Below, in pieces: positions 45,101-53,900 of a DNA stretch of 64,000 bases. The position numbers and the translations under genes are program-made. This DNA comes from Paenibacillus sp. FSL H8-0048. GTDB taxonomy: Bacteria > Bacillota > Bacilli > Paenibacillales > Paenibacillaceae. The notes under the pieces are model-generated. The model did no database searches. It saw only the letters and a program-made list of their open reading frames with translations, and was not told where the DNA came from. Within the stretch, counting starts at the first letter, position 1. Each line of letters opens with the position of its first letter. The stretch spans positions 1,984,001 through 2,048,000 of the forward strand of contig NZ_JBBODF010000001.1 in the NCBI RefSeq assembly GCF_038002825.1, read 5' to 3'.

Positions 45101-47877
45101 TGGGCTGCATTGAGACCCACGATGCCCCCGACATAAGAGGACACTGCACCGTCGTTAGCCTTCAGATTCAGACCGCTGATATAAGTGTCCACAATAATGC
45201 CTGTAGCACTGCCGTGGTTATATCCGGCCACTCCGCCTGCAGTAGCGCGCGGCGCGTTAATGGTCAGACTCACCGCTGATCCTGCCAGACGTTCCAGCCT
45301 GGAGGACTCATTGTAGCCTACAATACCGCCAATGTAGGCATCTGCAGCCGCTGGCCCTGCCAGAATCAGCATATTCTCCACATTGACCTTTTTGCTGTCA
45401 CTGCTGATGCTGCTGTCCGTAAGGGTGCCTGCCAGACCGCCGACAGACGGCTTCGCCGCTTGGGCCTGGATGAGCATCAGAGCGCCATTTTCTGCGTTCA
45501 CTTCCGGCGCTGTAATATCTGTCGCTGTAGCTGCTCCAACGATCGCTCCAGCTTTGGCATCTGCCGCTGTCAGCGTAATCATCGGTTCAGCACCGGGAAC
45601 ATTCAGTACAGCAGATGCAATGCCTGCACGTGCTTCAGACGCCGATACGCCTTCGGAATGTCCGGCGATTCCGCCCGCTTCCGCACGGATACCGCTGGCT
45701 TCAATAGACAGCTGGGTCACTGTAGCGTTAACCAGCTGTCCGGCATTGAAGCCGGTATTCCCGCCAAGCTGGTTATCCGCACCACTTGCAGTGATAACTA
45801 CATTCTCTGCATGATTGTAAGGAGTGGCTGCGGCCGAATGGTTCTCGCCGAACATACCGCCGGCTTTTACCGAAGCGCCTGTAGCCTTAATGTCAATACG
45901 ATTCGTGTGCCCGTTGAACCCGGCAGCCGAGTTATGCCCTGCGCCGCCGCCGAAGCTCACCTTGTCGGCCTTCAGCTCTGTGCGGATATCCTGTACCTGT
46001 GCAGGCACAGCAGCAGTTCCGATTACCGCATCAGCAGTCAGCTTGCCTGCTGCGCCGCCGATGGTATACCCGCTGGTTCCGGCTTCATTCAGGAAGCTGA
46101 TCCGTGCAGCCTTTCCGCCGGTCAGCGTCAGCGGCTTCGTGTTCACGCCTACGAGTCCGCCAAACGTGACATTATACTGCCCGTCCGGTGCACCCGCTAC
46201 CGCAGCCTTGAGCACCAAGGTGCTGTAGTCAGCCGATTCAGCATCTCCAGCAGTAACTCCGCTGACCGTACCTTGTGCGTTACCGGCAATTCCGCCGGCA
46301 ACCCCTCCAGCAGAAGTGACCTGCAGCGTTGCATATTTAATAGAAGAATTAGTCACGGTTCCTTCCAGGTAGCCGGCGATTCCGCCGATGGTACCATCAG
46401 AAGTGATACTCAGCAGGTCCGCTGCAGTCTTGCCGGTCACGGACGATGCAATGGTTCCGCCGATTTCGTAACCCACAGTACCGCCGGTATATACATCCGC
46501 AGTACCTTTAACCTTCAGTTCGCCGGTGGAAGAGGTCTGAGTGATGTTCCCGCCCGTATCATAACCGGCAATCCCGCCGGTGTAGACTCCTTTGCCGCCG
46601 TTAACTGAGATCAGCTTTCTATTCTCAAATACTCCTGCCGTAGCGTTGCTGGTAACCAAGCCGCCTGCGGCATATCCGACGAATCCGCCGGTAGCTACAT
46701 TCTCTGTGCCTGTTGCTGTAATCTGCTGTGTATTCGCATAAGGATGCGTCCAGGTGAATTTGCTGCCGGTATATCCGGCAATCCCGCCGGTATATACGTT
46801 CTTGCCGCCGTTATTGGTAACCGGCGCTGTATTCACAAAGGTAATGGAAGCCTCACGGCTGCCAACCGTACCTGTCGCGCCTACCAGCGCACCGGCTGCC
46901 GAATTCACTGCCGCTGCTGCATTAACGGTAATTGCACCATTATTGGTAGTCATGTTGGAGAACACGACGGTGTTGTCCACTTTACCGGCAATCCCGCCTG
47001 CCGCAACCTGACTTCCGCCAGCAATGGAGACAGTAGCCGTATTGATGATTGGCGTATCTTCATCATTTAGACTAAGCGTTCCTGTCGTATGCCCTGCAAT
47101 CCCGCCTGCGGTGAGCACGGAGCTGTCCGTCCCCTGGGCAAGAATCGCTCCATGGTTGACCACTTTTTTGATGATGATGCCTCTGGAATCGCCATAGCCC
47201 ATAATTCCGCCAACATCGGCTGAACCATACGCTGTAACGGTTCCGTTATTGATAGAGTTCGAGATCATCCCTTCGCCCATCCCGACAATACCGCCCGTGT
47301 AGGAGTGGTACGGAGAAGCGTCCGAAGTGATATTGATCTGGTTGGTAATGTCAAACACAATGCTGCTGCCGCTCATTTTACCAACAGCAGAGCCGGCATA
47401 GACATCATAGGTTACTCCGGTCACAGAGATGGTGCCTGATTCAAAAATCAGGCCGCCTACTGTACCGCCTGCCATGTTCCCTACCAGACCCTGGTAAGAA
47501 CGGTTCGCTACTACATTCAAACCGTTAATCTTCTTCATTAATCCGCCTTCGGTGATTAAGGTTCCCCGGAAGGGATGCTCGGCCGTACCGATAGGCACCC
47601 ACTGGTAAGCGGAGAGATCCAGATTGTCGGTAATCTCCATAATTTTACCGCTCAGCCCGTTTACCTTACCTTCATTTACGAGCTTGGCTACACCTGCCAG
47701 CTCTGCAGCAGTCTTTATTTTGAAGGTATCATTCGTTGGCACGTACCACTCGGTCCTAGCCGCGCTGTCCCATGTCTGCGGATCAGCCTTAGCCATGATG
47801 CCTCCGGCAACTGCGGCAACAACAACTACCGCCAGTGCTATTAGATAACCTATCCATGATTTTCGCTTCAAAGCCAT
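39154..47877 (-). CDS. Giant GLUG-repeat surface protein with SLH anchor
   Basis: 2907 residues. A signal peptide (WIGYLIALAVVVVAAVAGG) is followed by about 2400 residues of GLUG-type repeats of the pattern GGIAGxNxG, predicted to form long beta-helix or beta-solenoid stretches, in at least three blocks each opened by an EFEGTF/PFRGTLI-like element. Next come a chitobiase-C-terminal-like domain (IYYTLDGTIPTETSQMYSG), a Gly/Pro linker (about 2602-2629), a second such domain, and SLH domains from about 2726. Two SLH copies are complete (GLFMPNAAITRYELIQ; GFPDGTFKPGTPITRAQAV); the third stops after HWAYKDIMSVVK. SLH domains bind pyruvylated cell-wall polymer, so the protein is displayed on the surface. 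ATG 47877 has AGGTGG upstream. Ligand unknown. Confidence 0.9.
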   Translation of the reverse strand: MALKRKSWIGYLIALAVVVVAAVAGGIMAKADPQTWDSAARTEWYVPTNDTFKIKTAAELAGVAKLVNEGKVNGLSGKIMEITDNLDLSAYQWVPIGTAEHPFRGTLITEGGLMKKINGLNVVANRSYQGLVGNMAGGTVGGLIFESGTISVTGVTYDVYAGSAVGKMSGSSIVFDITNQINITSDASPYHSYTGGIVGMGEGMISNSINNGTVTAYGSADVGGIMGYGDSRGIIIKKVVNHGAILAQGTDSSVLTAGGIAGHTTGTLSLNDEDTPIINTATVSIAGGSQVAAGGIAGKVDNTVVFSNMTTNNGAITVNAAAAVNSAAGALVGATGTVGSREASITFVNTAPVTNNGGKNVYTGGIAGYTGSKFTWTHPYANTQQITATGTENVATGGFVGYAAGGLVTSNATAGVFENRKLISVNGGKGVYTGGIAGYDTGGNITQTSSTGELKVKGTADVYTGGTVGYEIGGTIASSVTGKTAADLLSITSDGTIGGIAGYLEGTVTNSSIKYATLQVTSAGGVAGGIAGNAQGTVSGVTAGDAESADYSTLVLKAAVAGAPDGQYNVTFGGLVGVNTKPLTLTGGKAARISFLNEAGTSGYTIGGAAGKLTADAVIGTAAVPAQVQDIRTELKADKVSFGGGAGHNSAAGFNGHTNRIDIKATGASVKAGGMFGENHSAAATPYNHAENVVITASGADNQLGGNTGFNAGQLVNATVTQLSIEASGIRAEAGGIAGHSEGVSASEARAGIASAVLNVPGAEPMITLTAADAKAGAIVGAATATDITAPEVNAENGALMLIQAQAAKPSVGGLAGTLTDSSISSDSKKVNVENMLILAGPAAADAYIGGIVGYNESSRLERLAGSAVSLTINAPRATAGGVAGYNHGSATGIIVDTYISGLNLKANDGAVSSYVGGIVGLNAAQSMDPVLNPATSVSTIQNTRTLGTVSATSANAIVGGMVGENRTLIANNSITDKISVISRGNSSLIGGLAGVNTASGTLYYTYSNANLTIEGKGTHAGGLAGSNAGAVIGSYVDIDVTGNAQGSSSGSVYLGGLIGRNTAGTVEQSYSVSKVTANEVYTIVGGLIGELSGGTIKNSYVAKSVNAANDNSYAGGFVGRITNGKISNVYSAAEVNVAEKKTAYAGGFAGRYDNASKELLYKSYYIKDEGLNINRDLPDFAEGNHRWLNVHVRLTTILSETLKDRTVFPGLSGWDFEGAWKYGSLSAAYRYPEVNRTANTGGGDNGNNVNANINWYTKDKDAIGFEITSEAELAGLAGIVNGTIAGVEQFGFKDRTVTVLNPIHIQSKQWVPIGDKEAGPFEGTFDGKSQLIDGLTLQPVYTHSGLFGIIGTNATVQNMNLEPLSVAGNGYTGVLAGTNLGTVKNVDLKLLEGVKVSGGIVGGIIGQNSGSVAGLQLTLDGGSRIETVAEGGIAGGLIGDNTADITADTYVIHDKDGSIGSAADHAVIGGIIGVQNGSATGLALEVNSRYRISSTGMEATVGGLVGHYQSGQAEGLTVSFADGTLEARGLGSILGGMIGQSDQGNSIRNVTVTGSGSGVQLTANGTAGGVVGAKEGRLGFILARSVDNSSSFDVEHAAVSGVKLATTSDSLQAVLGGIAGSASRTAINDAKFKASLQAAGEVITAGGIVGESDNSIIYNADSSPELQAAAKSGEVAVGGIAGTISAQDINQGFDFGKAYPLYKGIYIAKVHDGQITVTGTDHRADLYAGGLTGKNTDASIYSSEVASGLKVTGGNTVSAGGVAGYSNGIIVDTIVRSGVNADNSRVINAGGLVGWGDGGELHYSKVTAGSGQSITIGSAVTLGESVPNTRVGGVIGMADHVLITNSHTDIPVVITDTNQDNTMYAGGFAGLLGENGTLAGQIQKSYATGKLTVSGRLGSYVGGFAGSVDHYSITDSYASGDISNTGFDTRSGGFAASVERSGSISKSYALQSKISTVGVKSSTRSYNGGFAGYNDGTLTSVYANVPQINVAVAGDNVSKGALVGYNFRDGKIISSSYTGTLSAVGRNTGAAAAAVNTAAVDPLASGLWSIDYDTSFLNDLTGGAITVQTPLQLAGAVMFYNETGLNYYKLFNRTAENKPGLATILLEADIDLAGRYWTAFDSFTGVFDGQGHTLNGLSLKASGQQTAGFIKDHRGQLLNVNFTGAELSGAVNAGIAAGINHKGAVIQNVKVSGSVAGSAAAGGVAGVNQGTLEKVTNEGVKLAGAGRIGGIAGSNAGVIHQAVSKGDIDVTSALAAGGIAGENSAEGFITESMVYGDIRVASAQAIAGGISGLNAGEIKNSYSAATVLAEGMSTAWAGGIAGLAESGSIISSLNTGEVKAGVKGKIQPLQAFFGGIAGQKSEHATIRGSLFNRQMLKNNIAYYNLDGKAVGGNNSSAMGLLGAELTGANLPAGLDAGVWTAQNTFYPVLAAFNGTDEGNLASAAVILSPQDLINRVGSAFHMSGGGALSWSADPSKAAVNGTTGSLISGGSAVLKATAGGQSRSIAINTAALQYPSAAVAPTATPADKNFTTELKVELATGEQEGSIYYTLDGTIPTETSQMYSGPIDLKSTTTVRAISIAPGKEYSPVAAWTWTLVVPNPGTDSGSGGSGGGGGGGLAAPLPSPTPAPAAPAITAVAGASTVTGDSEAPVKIAKNSKLALTAPEGQTIYYTTDGSIPTTKSTKYAGELLITKSMTIKAITDKDDKVITIEYVVENAKYSLKSDSGEIKYMTAYPNGLFMPNAAITRYELIQSLAPLLDMEEVNVGNLFNDVNAENEGLTGFFASAGIIEGFPDGGFGGTKGLTRAEFSKIMTTVLKLDVTGAGVTKQKDIRGHWAEKYVNALSQAGYVQGFPDGTFKPGTPITRAQAVVLINRIAGTKKLTVTAVQFKDLPATHWAYKDIMSVVK

Positions 47878-47926
47878 ATTGACACCACCTGAATTGGATT
47901 GTGACTTAAGGATTTCCCAGAGAAGT

Positions 47927-47956
47927 GTGCCCGCCCGCTTACGAGCGAACGGGCAC
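47927..47956. other. Intercistronic hairpin between two giant surface genes
   Basis: GTGCCCG/CGGGCAC outer arms and GCT/AGC inner arms in the 86-base gap between the 2589- and 2907-residue genes. No T-run follows on the minus strand, so it is more likely an RNA processing or stability element than a terminator. Confidence 0.45.
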
Positions 47957-47963
47957 ATCCTTG

Positions 47964-50900
47964 TTATTGCTTGGCTGTAATGAACTGATCCAGCCGGATG
48001 GCAACGGCTGCCGCCTGTTCACGCGTAAGCGGACTTGACGGGTTCACCTTGTTGCCTTCCCCGAGAATAATGCCGTTCTTAATGCTCATTGCCACGGCTT
48101 GTCTTGCCCATGCCGGAACCTTGCCCTTGTCAGTGAAGCCGCTGAGGATCGAAGTAACTTCGGCCTCGCTAAGTTCACTGCCCGGTTGGACCTGATTCAG
48201 CAATCTGCCGAGCATCGTCATTGCTTCAACTCTTGTCAGCGTATCCTTAGGCGCATACTTGCCGCCTTCAAGTCCGGTAACAATACCGAGTTCGGCTGCA
48301 ATGGAGACACTGCGGTTATACCAGCTGCTGCCGCTGACATCACTGAAGCCTGCCGAAGCTGCCTGCTTGTTCATGAGACCTGCAACGCGCAGCAGAATGG
48401 TTGGATATTCTGCCCGGGTCACTTTGCCTGCCGGATCGAACATGTCCGCAGATTTCCCTAGCACGAACAGCTTGGCGGATGCCGCTGCAATGCCTTCCTT
48501 GCCCCAGCCTGAAGGCATATCCTTGAAGGTCTTCTGGTTGCGGATGAAGAAGAGGCTGCCTTCGCCCGTCAGCTGTACATTCACTGCCGTACCGCTGCTG
48601 TCCAGCTTCCACGGTACCGTTGTCCAGTTGCCGTCTTTATCCTTAAGCACCATGGCCGTAATCTCCTTGGCCGCAAGCGGCGCAGGAATGGCAATCTTGG
48701 CTGCCAGCGCCGGTGTCCAGCTGCCCTTTGGCAGGTTAACGTTCACCGTTACACCTTGCCCTGCCGCCATCAGCGTGAAGCCTTGCTGATCCGAAATAGC
48801 CTTCATCGCCTGCTGGTCAGCAGTGCTATTACCGCCAATGCCGATAGTAAGCCCTGCGGTTACACTTGCAAGATTCTCAGGTGCAATGACCAATTGGCCC
48901 ATAGGAACTTCAATCACAATCTTCTTCTTCGCGCTCAGCTGCTGCTGAACCACACTCTGGTCTACACGGATACTGAATGCTTTGGCATTCGGATCGGTGG
49001 AGCTTACTGTGAGGTCACTGCCTGCAACTGCTTCTTTATCCGTAATCCGGATGATAGCTGTAAGTCCATCCCACTCCGCTGTCACGGGCTGGCCGTTGAC
49101 GGTAATCTGGGCTGCCTGTTCCGGTGCTTGCTCTTCAACAACTCCCGGTACTGCACCACCGCCGCCGCCGCCAGCACCGCCTCCACCGCCTGAACCACTG
49201 CTGGTCCAGACCGACGCAGCTACACTGCCGGAAGCCTTAACCAGCTTGTCCAGCGAGGTACGCTTAGCCAGCACAATGGTGGCGCCCGGATGAGCAGTTA
49301 CTATACCATCGAGCGGAAGCAGACTCCATGAGCTTACATTTTCTTCATACTTCAGGATTTCAGGACTTGACGAGAAGACCTTGTACGAGATCTGCTGTCC
49401 AGTCATATCTCCGGCCGAAGTCACCGTAATCTTCGTGTGGTTGTTGTCTCCGCTAATCGGAGAAGATACGGCTTGCACAGTTCCTAATTTTTTGGGATCG
49501 GGAACAGCTACGGTTGCCGCAAGCATTCCCTTAAGCGTTACACCCTCGGATACCTTATACTCAGCCTCAATCAGGCTGGAGCCGGTGGCAAGTGCGGTAA
49601 CATTGCCTTTGGCTGACAGGGATACCGCATCACCTACAGCAACCTCATAAGTCAGGTTATCCAGATCCTTACCGGTAATCGGCTCTTCCTTGAATTTCGG
49701 CTTGCCATTGTCATCCTTGCCATCCGACACCTTGAGATAAGCCTGGATTTGGCCTGCCGCACCCGGTGTCAGCGTCTCCGCTCCCTTCAGAACCAGGGCA
49801 ACCGGTACTTTGAAGCCTGCATTCGTAATATCCACAACTGCTGTGTTCTGATTGCCCGCTTCGTCCTTAGCCACAATATTGAGGGCTACGGAAGGTTCAG
49901 CCGAGTCAATCTTCACATTTCCGTTGAAATCACCGCTTAACGGGTCCACGGTAAGCGGAGCAGAAATCTCAACATCCTTGTATTTCCCATCCGGCTGTAA
50001 CTGGCTCACGGTATACACTGCGGCCAGCTTCGTTCCTGTAGTTGTTGTTCCGGCTACACGAACGGCACCCTGTGCAGTACGTTCACCCGTTACCGGCTCT
50101 GTGAGATACAGCACCGGTGCGATTGTATCTACCGTCAGATACAGCATGGTCACTGAGATATCCTTGGTTGCCGTATTTCTGGCCCTGAGTTCAATCGCAT
50201 ACGGCCCGTCCGTCTGGAACTGGTCGAGATTCAGTATGCCTTCGCTTGTGCCATCTGCTTTGTTCTTCAGAGCTACTGTCCCAATGGATTTGTCAGCGTA
50301 GAAGGCTTCCACTGTCACATTGGACTGGCTTGAAGATAGCGTCAGCTTCTGCTTCGTTTCATTCGTTAACAGGTTCACGTAGTTCCCGGAAGAGGCATCT
50401 GCCGTCCCTGATGAACTCAATACCGTCAGCTTCGGCAGGCTCGGAACCGGCAACCATTTGCTGCTGCTGCTCTGCCGCTCGGCATAATGATAGTTCTGAT
50501 GCTTGTCGGCATCCTCGGTTGGAACCGTTGCTGAAGTAACGCCGATGACGTAATTCTGCTTCACTTCCAGCCCGACGTATTTCACCTTGCTCAGATCAAT
50601 CACTGAGCCTTCAAGGCTGCCCTTGTAGACTTCATCTGTTGTAGATACAGCCTTCCAGCCGCCGATCAACAGACCTTCGTATTTACCTGTGGATGCATTC
50701 CAGTAAGGCTTAAGCTCCTGTTCTGTGTACAACAGCTCTCCGAACGGAGCATATTCACTTAGTTTGCCTTCAGCATCCAGCTTCGCATCAATCACGTAGC
50801 TGTGCTCGAAGCCGCTCTGTCCCGCTTTCTTCGCTCCCGGCTTGAAGGAGAGTGAGAACAATCCGTTGCCGGCAGGCTCAACAATGACATCACTGACACT

Positions 50901-53900
50901 CTGCGGTGCCAGCGGATCAATGATTTCAAAGCGCTGCGGCGAAGTCTTCGTCCCGAAGTTCGCGCTGGATTTCAGCTCGGCCCGCAGGTAGTAGTTGCCT
51001 TGTCTAAGCAGCCCGCGGATATCCTCGGGATTGCCCATCAGTGTTACATTGGTGACATCGATCACTTTGCTGCCGCTCGTAATTCCGCCGCTGACCGAGC
51101 CGCCAGCTCCGACCGGTACATCCTTGGCGATCAGCATACCCGGATCACCCGTCTGCAGAATCTCTTGACCATTCAGCATTTCCTTGCGGTTTGTCACCGC
51201 ATCCTCAGCCAGATACAGGTTCACTGTATCGCCTTCGGCTGCGTTAGCCACTTTCCAGGAGGCTGTGAACTTATTCGCGTTCGTGTTGTCCTTCGCCAGG
51301 TTGACTTCACCCAGAGTAGGCAGAGTAGGAACGTTAAGCAGCTTGGTATCAACTGCCGAGACGGCTGTCAGCTTCCAAGTGCCGCCCTTTGTGGCTTCAT
51401 TCTCAGGAATAATGATATAGGCTCTGCGAATGTCCACTTCATTGCTGAGTTTAGACCCATTGTCCGTTGTATAGCTTGCAGGAATATATTGTGTAAAAGC
51501 ATTTGCCGTAGGATCAGTGTTCGTGTTATCGAATTTCACCGGATAAAGCTTGCCTGAAGCATCCTGCAGCTTGAATTCCGGCATTTCCTTGCTGCTGTAC
51601 TCCATCTCAATGATGGCATTGCCGGCTACGCCGTCCATTGGAATCTCATGGATTCTGCCGCCGTTCTTGACCGTAATGCCGCCTACGCCGACATTGATCG
51701 ATCCGTTCTCGACATATTTGACGCCTTCTTCTACCTCGCGGTAGATAATTTCCTGGTTCTCATCCTCAGTAGCTACCTTGGATGTGGCCAGCGTCTGCAC
51801 CCCTGCACCAATCACCATCAGGCGCGGTCCAAGCTCAGGATCATCCACCACCAGATGGATCATGCCTTCCGGCAACTGATCGGTCGAAGTGCCGAATTCA
51901 ATGCCTCCACTCCAGTAATAGGTGATGCCGAGGGAGATAAACAGAATACCGATGCTGCCCCAGACCTTGTCATTATTGACCCCAAGGAACATACTGGACA
52001 GCGGCATACCGCCGACAACCGGTACATCGTTCGGAATCTGCACCTTGGAGCTGATGTAGCCTTCAAAATCCGTGCGGTTCTTCTCCAGATTCTGTCCGAC
52101 GAAGATACCCGCCTTCCCGATGATGATATCCCAGCCGCCGATATCCATCTCCGCCTCCACGCGCACGAACCATGGGGTTACCCACTGCGCTTCGAGCAGC
52201 GCTTTGGTCAGCATTGGAAGCCGGTCATCTTTATCCGCATCCGCTTTGGCGGCGAAATCCAGCTTGCCTTCCACCTTAAGACCTGTGCGTTTCACCGTCA
52301 GGTCCACATCGCCGAAGAAATACGCCGGAGCAATCCCGAACCGCATGCCTACGCCTGCTTGAATCGTTAACGGGAATGGATCTTGTGCCGTGCCGCCGGC
52401 AATCGTGTCCGCCAGCTCACGCACTGCGCCCCGCACAGCGGTCAAATAGGTTGCACCCGTGACCAGGATACCCGGTTTCGGAAGCTCTGCCCCGAAGGCA
52501 ATTACATCCGGAAGAATCCGGCCGTCTTTTACCTTCTTGAGCGAGAATTCAATCTCCACGCCCATCATATTCTTCAGCTGGGCCGCGAACTCCAGGCCGT
52601 ATTCATTGCCTACGCCGTCGCCCTGCACAGCATGCTTGATAGTAACCTTGCCGCTTGGTTTATCCGGGCCCTTCTTTTTGTCCGCGTCCTTCTTCTTATC
52701 CGGTCCGAATAAGCCCATCTCCTGATTAAGATCGAAGCCCAGGGAGGCATCAACGCCATAGAAGCCGGCACTGTTGAAGATGACATTCTTAATCTCGGAG
52801 TTAATGATCTTCAGGGACATCGAGCCGCCGAAGGAAATCCCATTCTCTCTAAGAATGAAGTCATTGAAGGAGAAGCCAAAGCCGTCAATGGAGAAGCTTG
52901 GTGCCCCGAACAAAGACTGCTTGTTAAAGTACACATCCTCAATCATGATCTGGCGCAGCGGATTCAATCTGTCGCCCACGCCGCCGACGGCCCATTTCAG
53001 ACTGCCGTTCTGGCTGTCGTCTTCCGGATTGCCGTCATTGCCTTTCTCTTCTTTTTTATCATCATCCTTGTCTTTATCTTCATCGTCTTCCTTCTCCTTA
53101 GGATCGAAGTCCTCTTCTCCAAGTGACTTGTTGAAGCCGTTGAAGAAGTCGAGGGTCCATTCGCCCTTGTGGAAGACGAATCCGCTGCTCGCTACGCTCA
53201 GCGTTCCTTCACCCTTGACGAACAAGGTATCCAGGAAAGGCAGATCGCCGGGAAGGGTGTTGCCGAAAATATCCAGCTTACCGCGTACAAAAGACAGGTC
53301 TTTACCTTTATAAGCTACAGCATCATTAATAATTGCCGGTTCGGTCTTGGTATCCACGATGACCTGCTCTTCGTCACCTGTACCCACCTGCTTGATCATG
53401 CCGCGGACAGTTACCAGAATCTCACGGTCGAATTCCGGGTCCTTGGCTTCCGCTTCTTCCTTGAATTCCTCGAAGTCCTCTTCTGTTGCAAACAGCTTGT
53501 AAGCATACATTGGAGTCTCTTTCAGCGCTTCTTCATCCATAAATTCACTGATATCGAATTTCGGATCAACCGCTTTGCTCGCTGCGCCGAACAAGGCCTT
53601 GGTTTTCTTATATTCGGTAACCGCCTTGTACAGGAACGAACCGTCCTTGAAAGGCTTGCCCGGGAACAGAGAATTCAGCTGATCCACCAGCTCATCCTTG
53701 ACAGATGAACCATTCGCAAGGCCGCTGATATCTACAGCTTCCTTGTATACCGCCATTACTCCGGCTTCACGGATACGTGTGTCGTTATTATCGGTAACCA
53801 GGAAGGATTGCGGAGTCGTCATATCATAGAGAGCCGCTACTTCCTCATCCCCGCCGGCATCGCCCTTGTAATCAATCTCCACCTGGTATTCACCGAGCGG

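Noticed and set aside
39190..47848. Many plus-strand open frames opposite the GLUG protein gene (for example 45460-46608)
   Set aside because: Shadows of a GC-biased repetitive gene; no ribosome binding sites, no recognisable domains.
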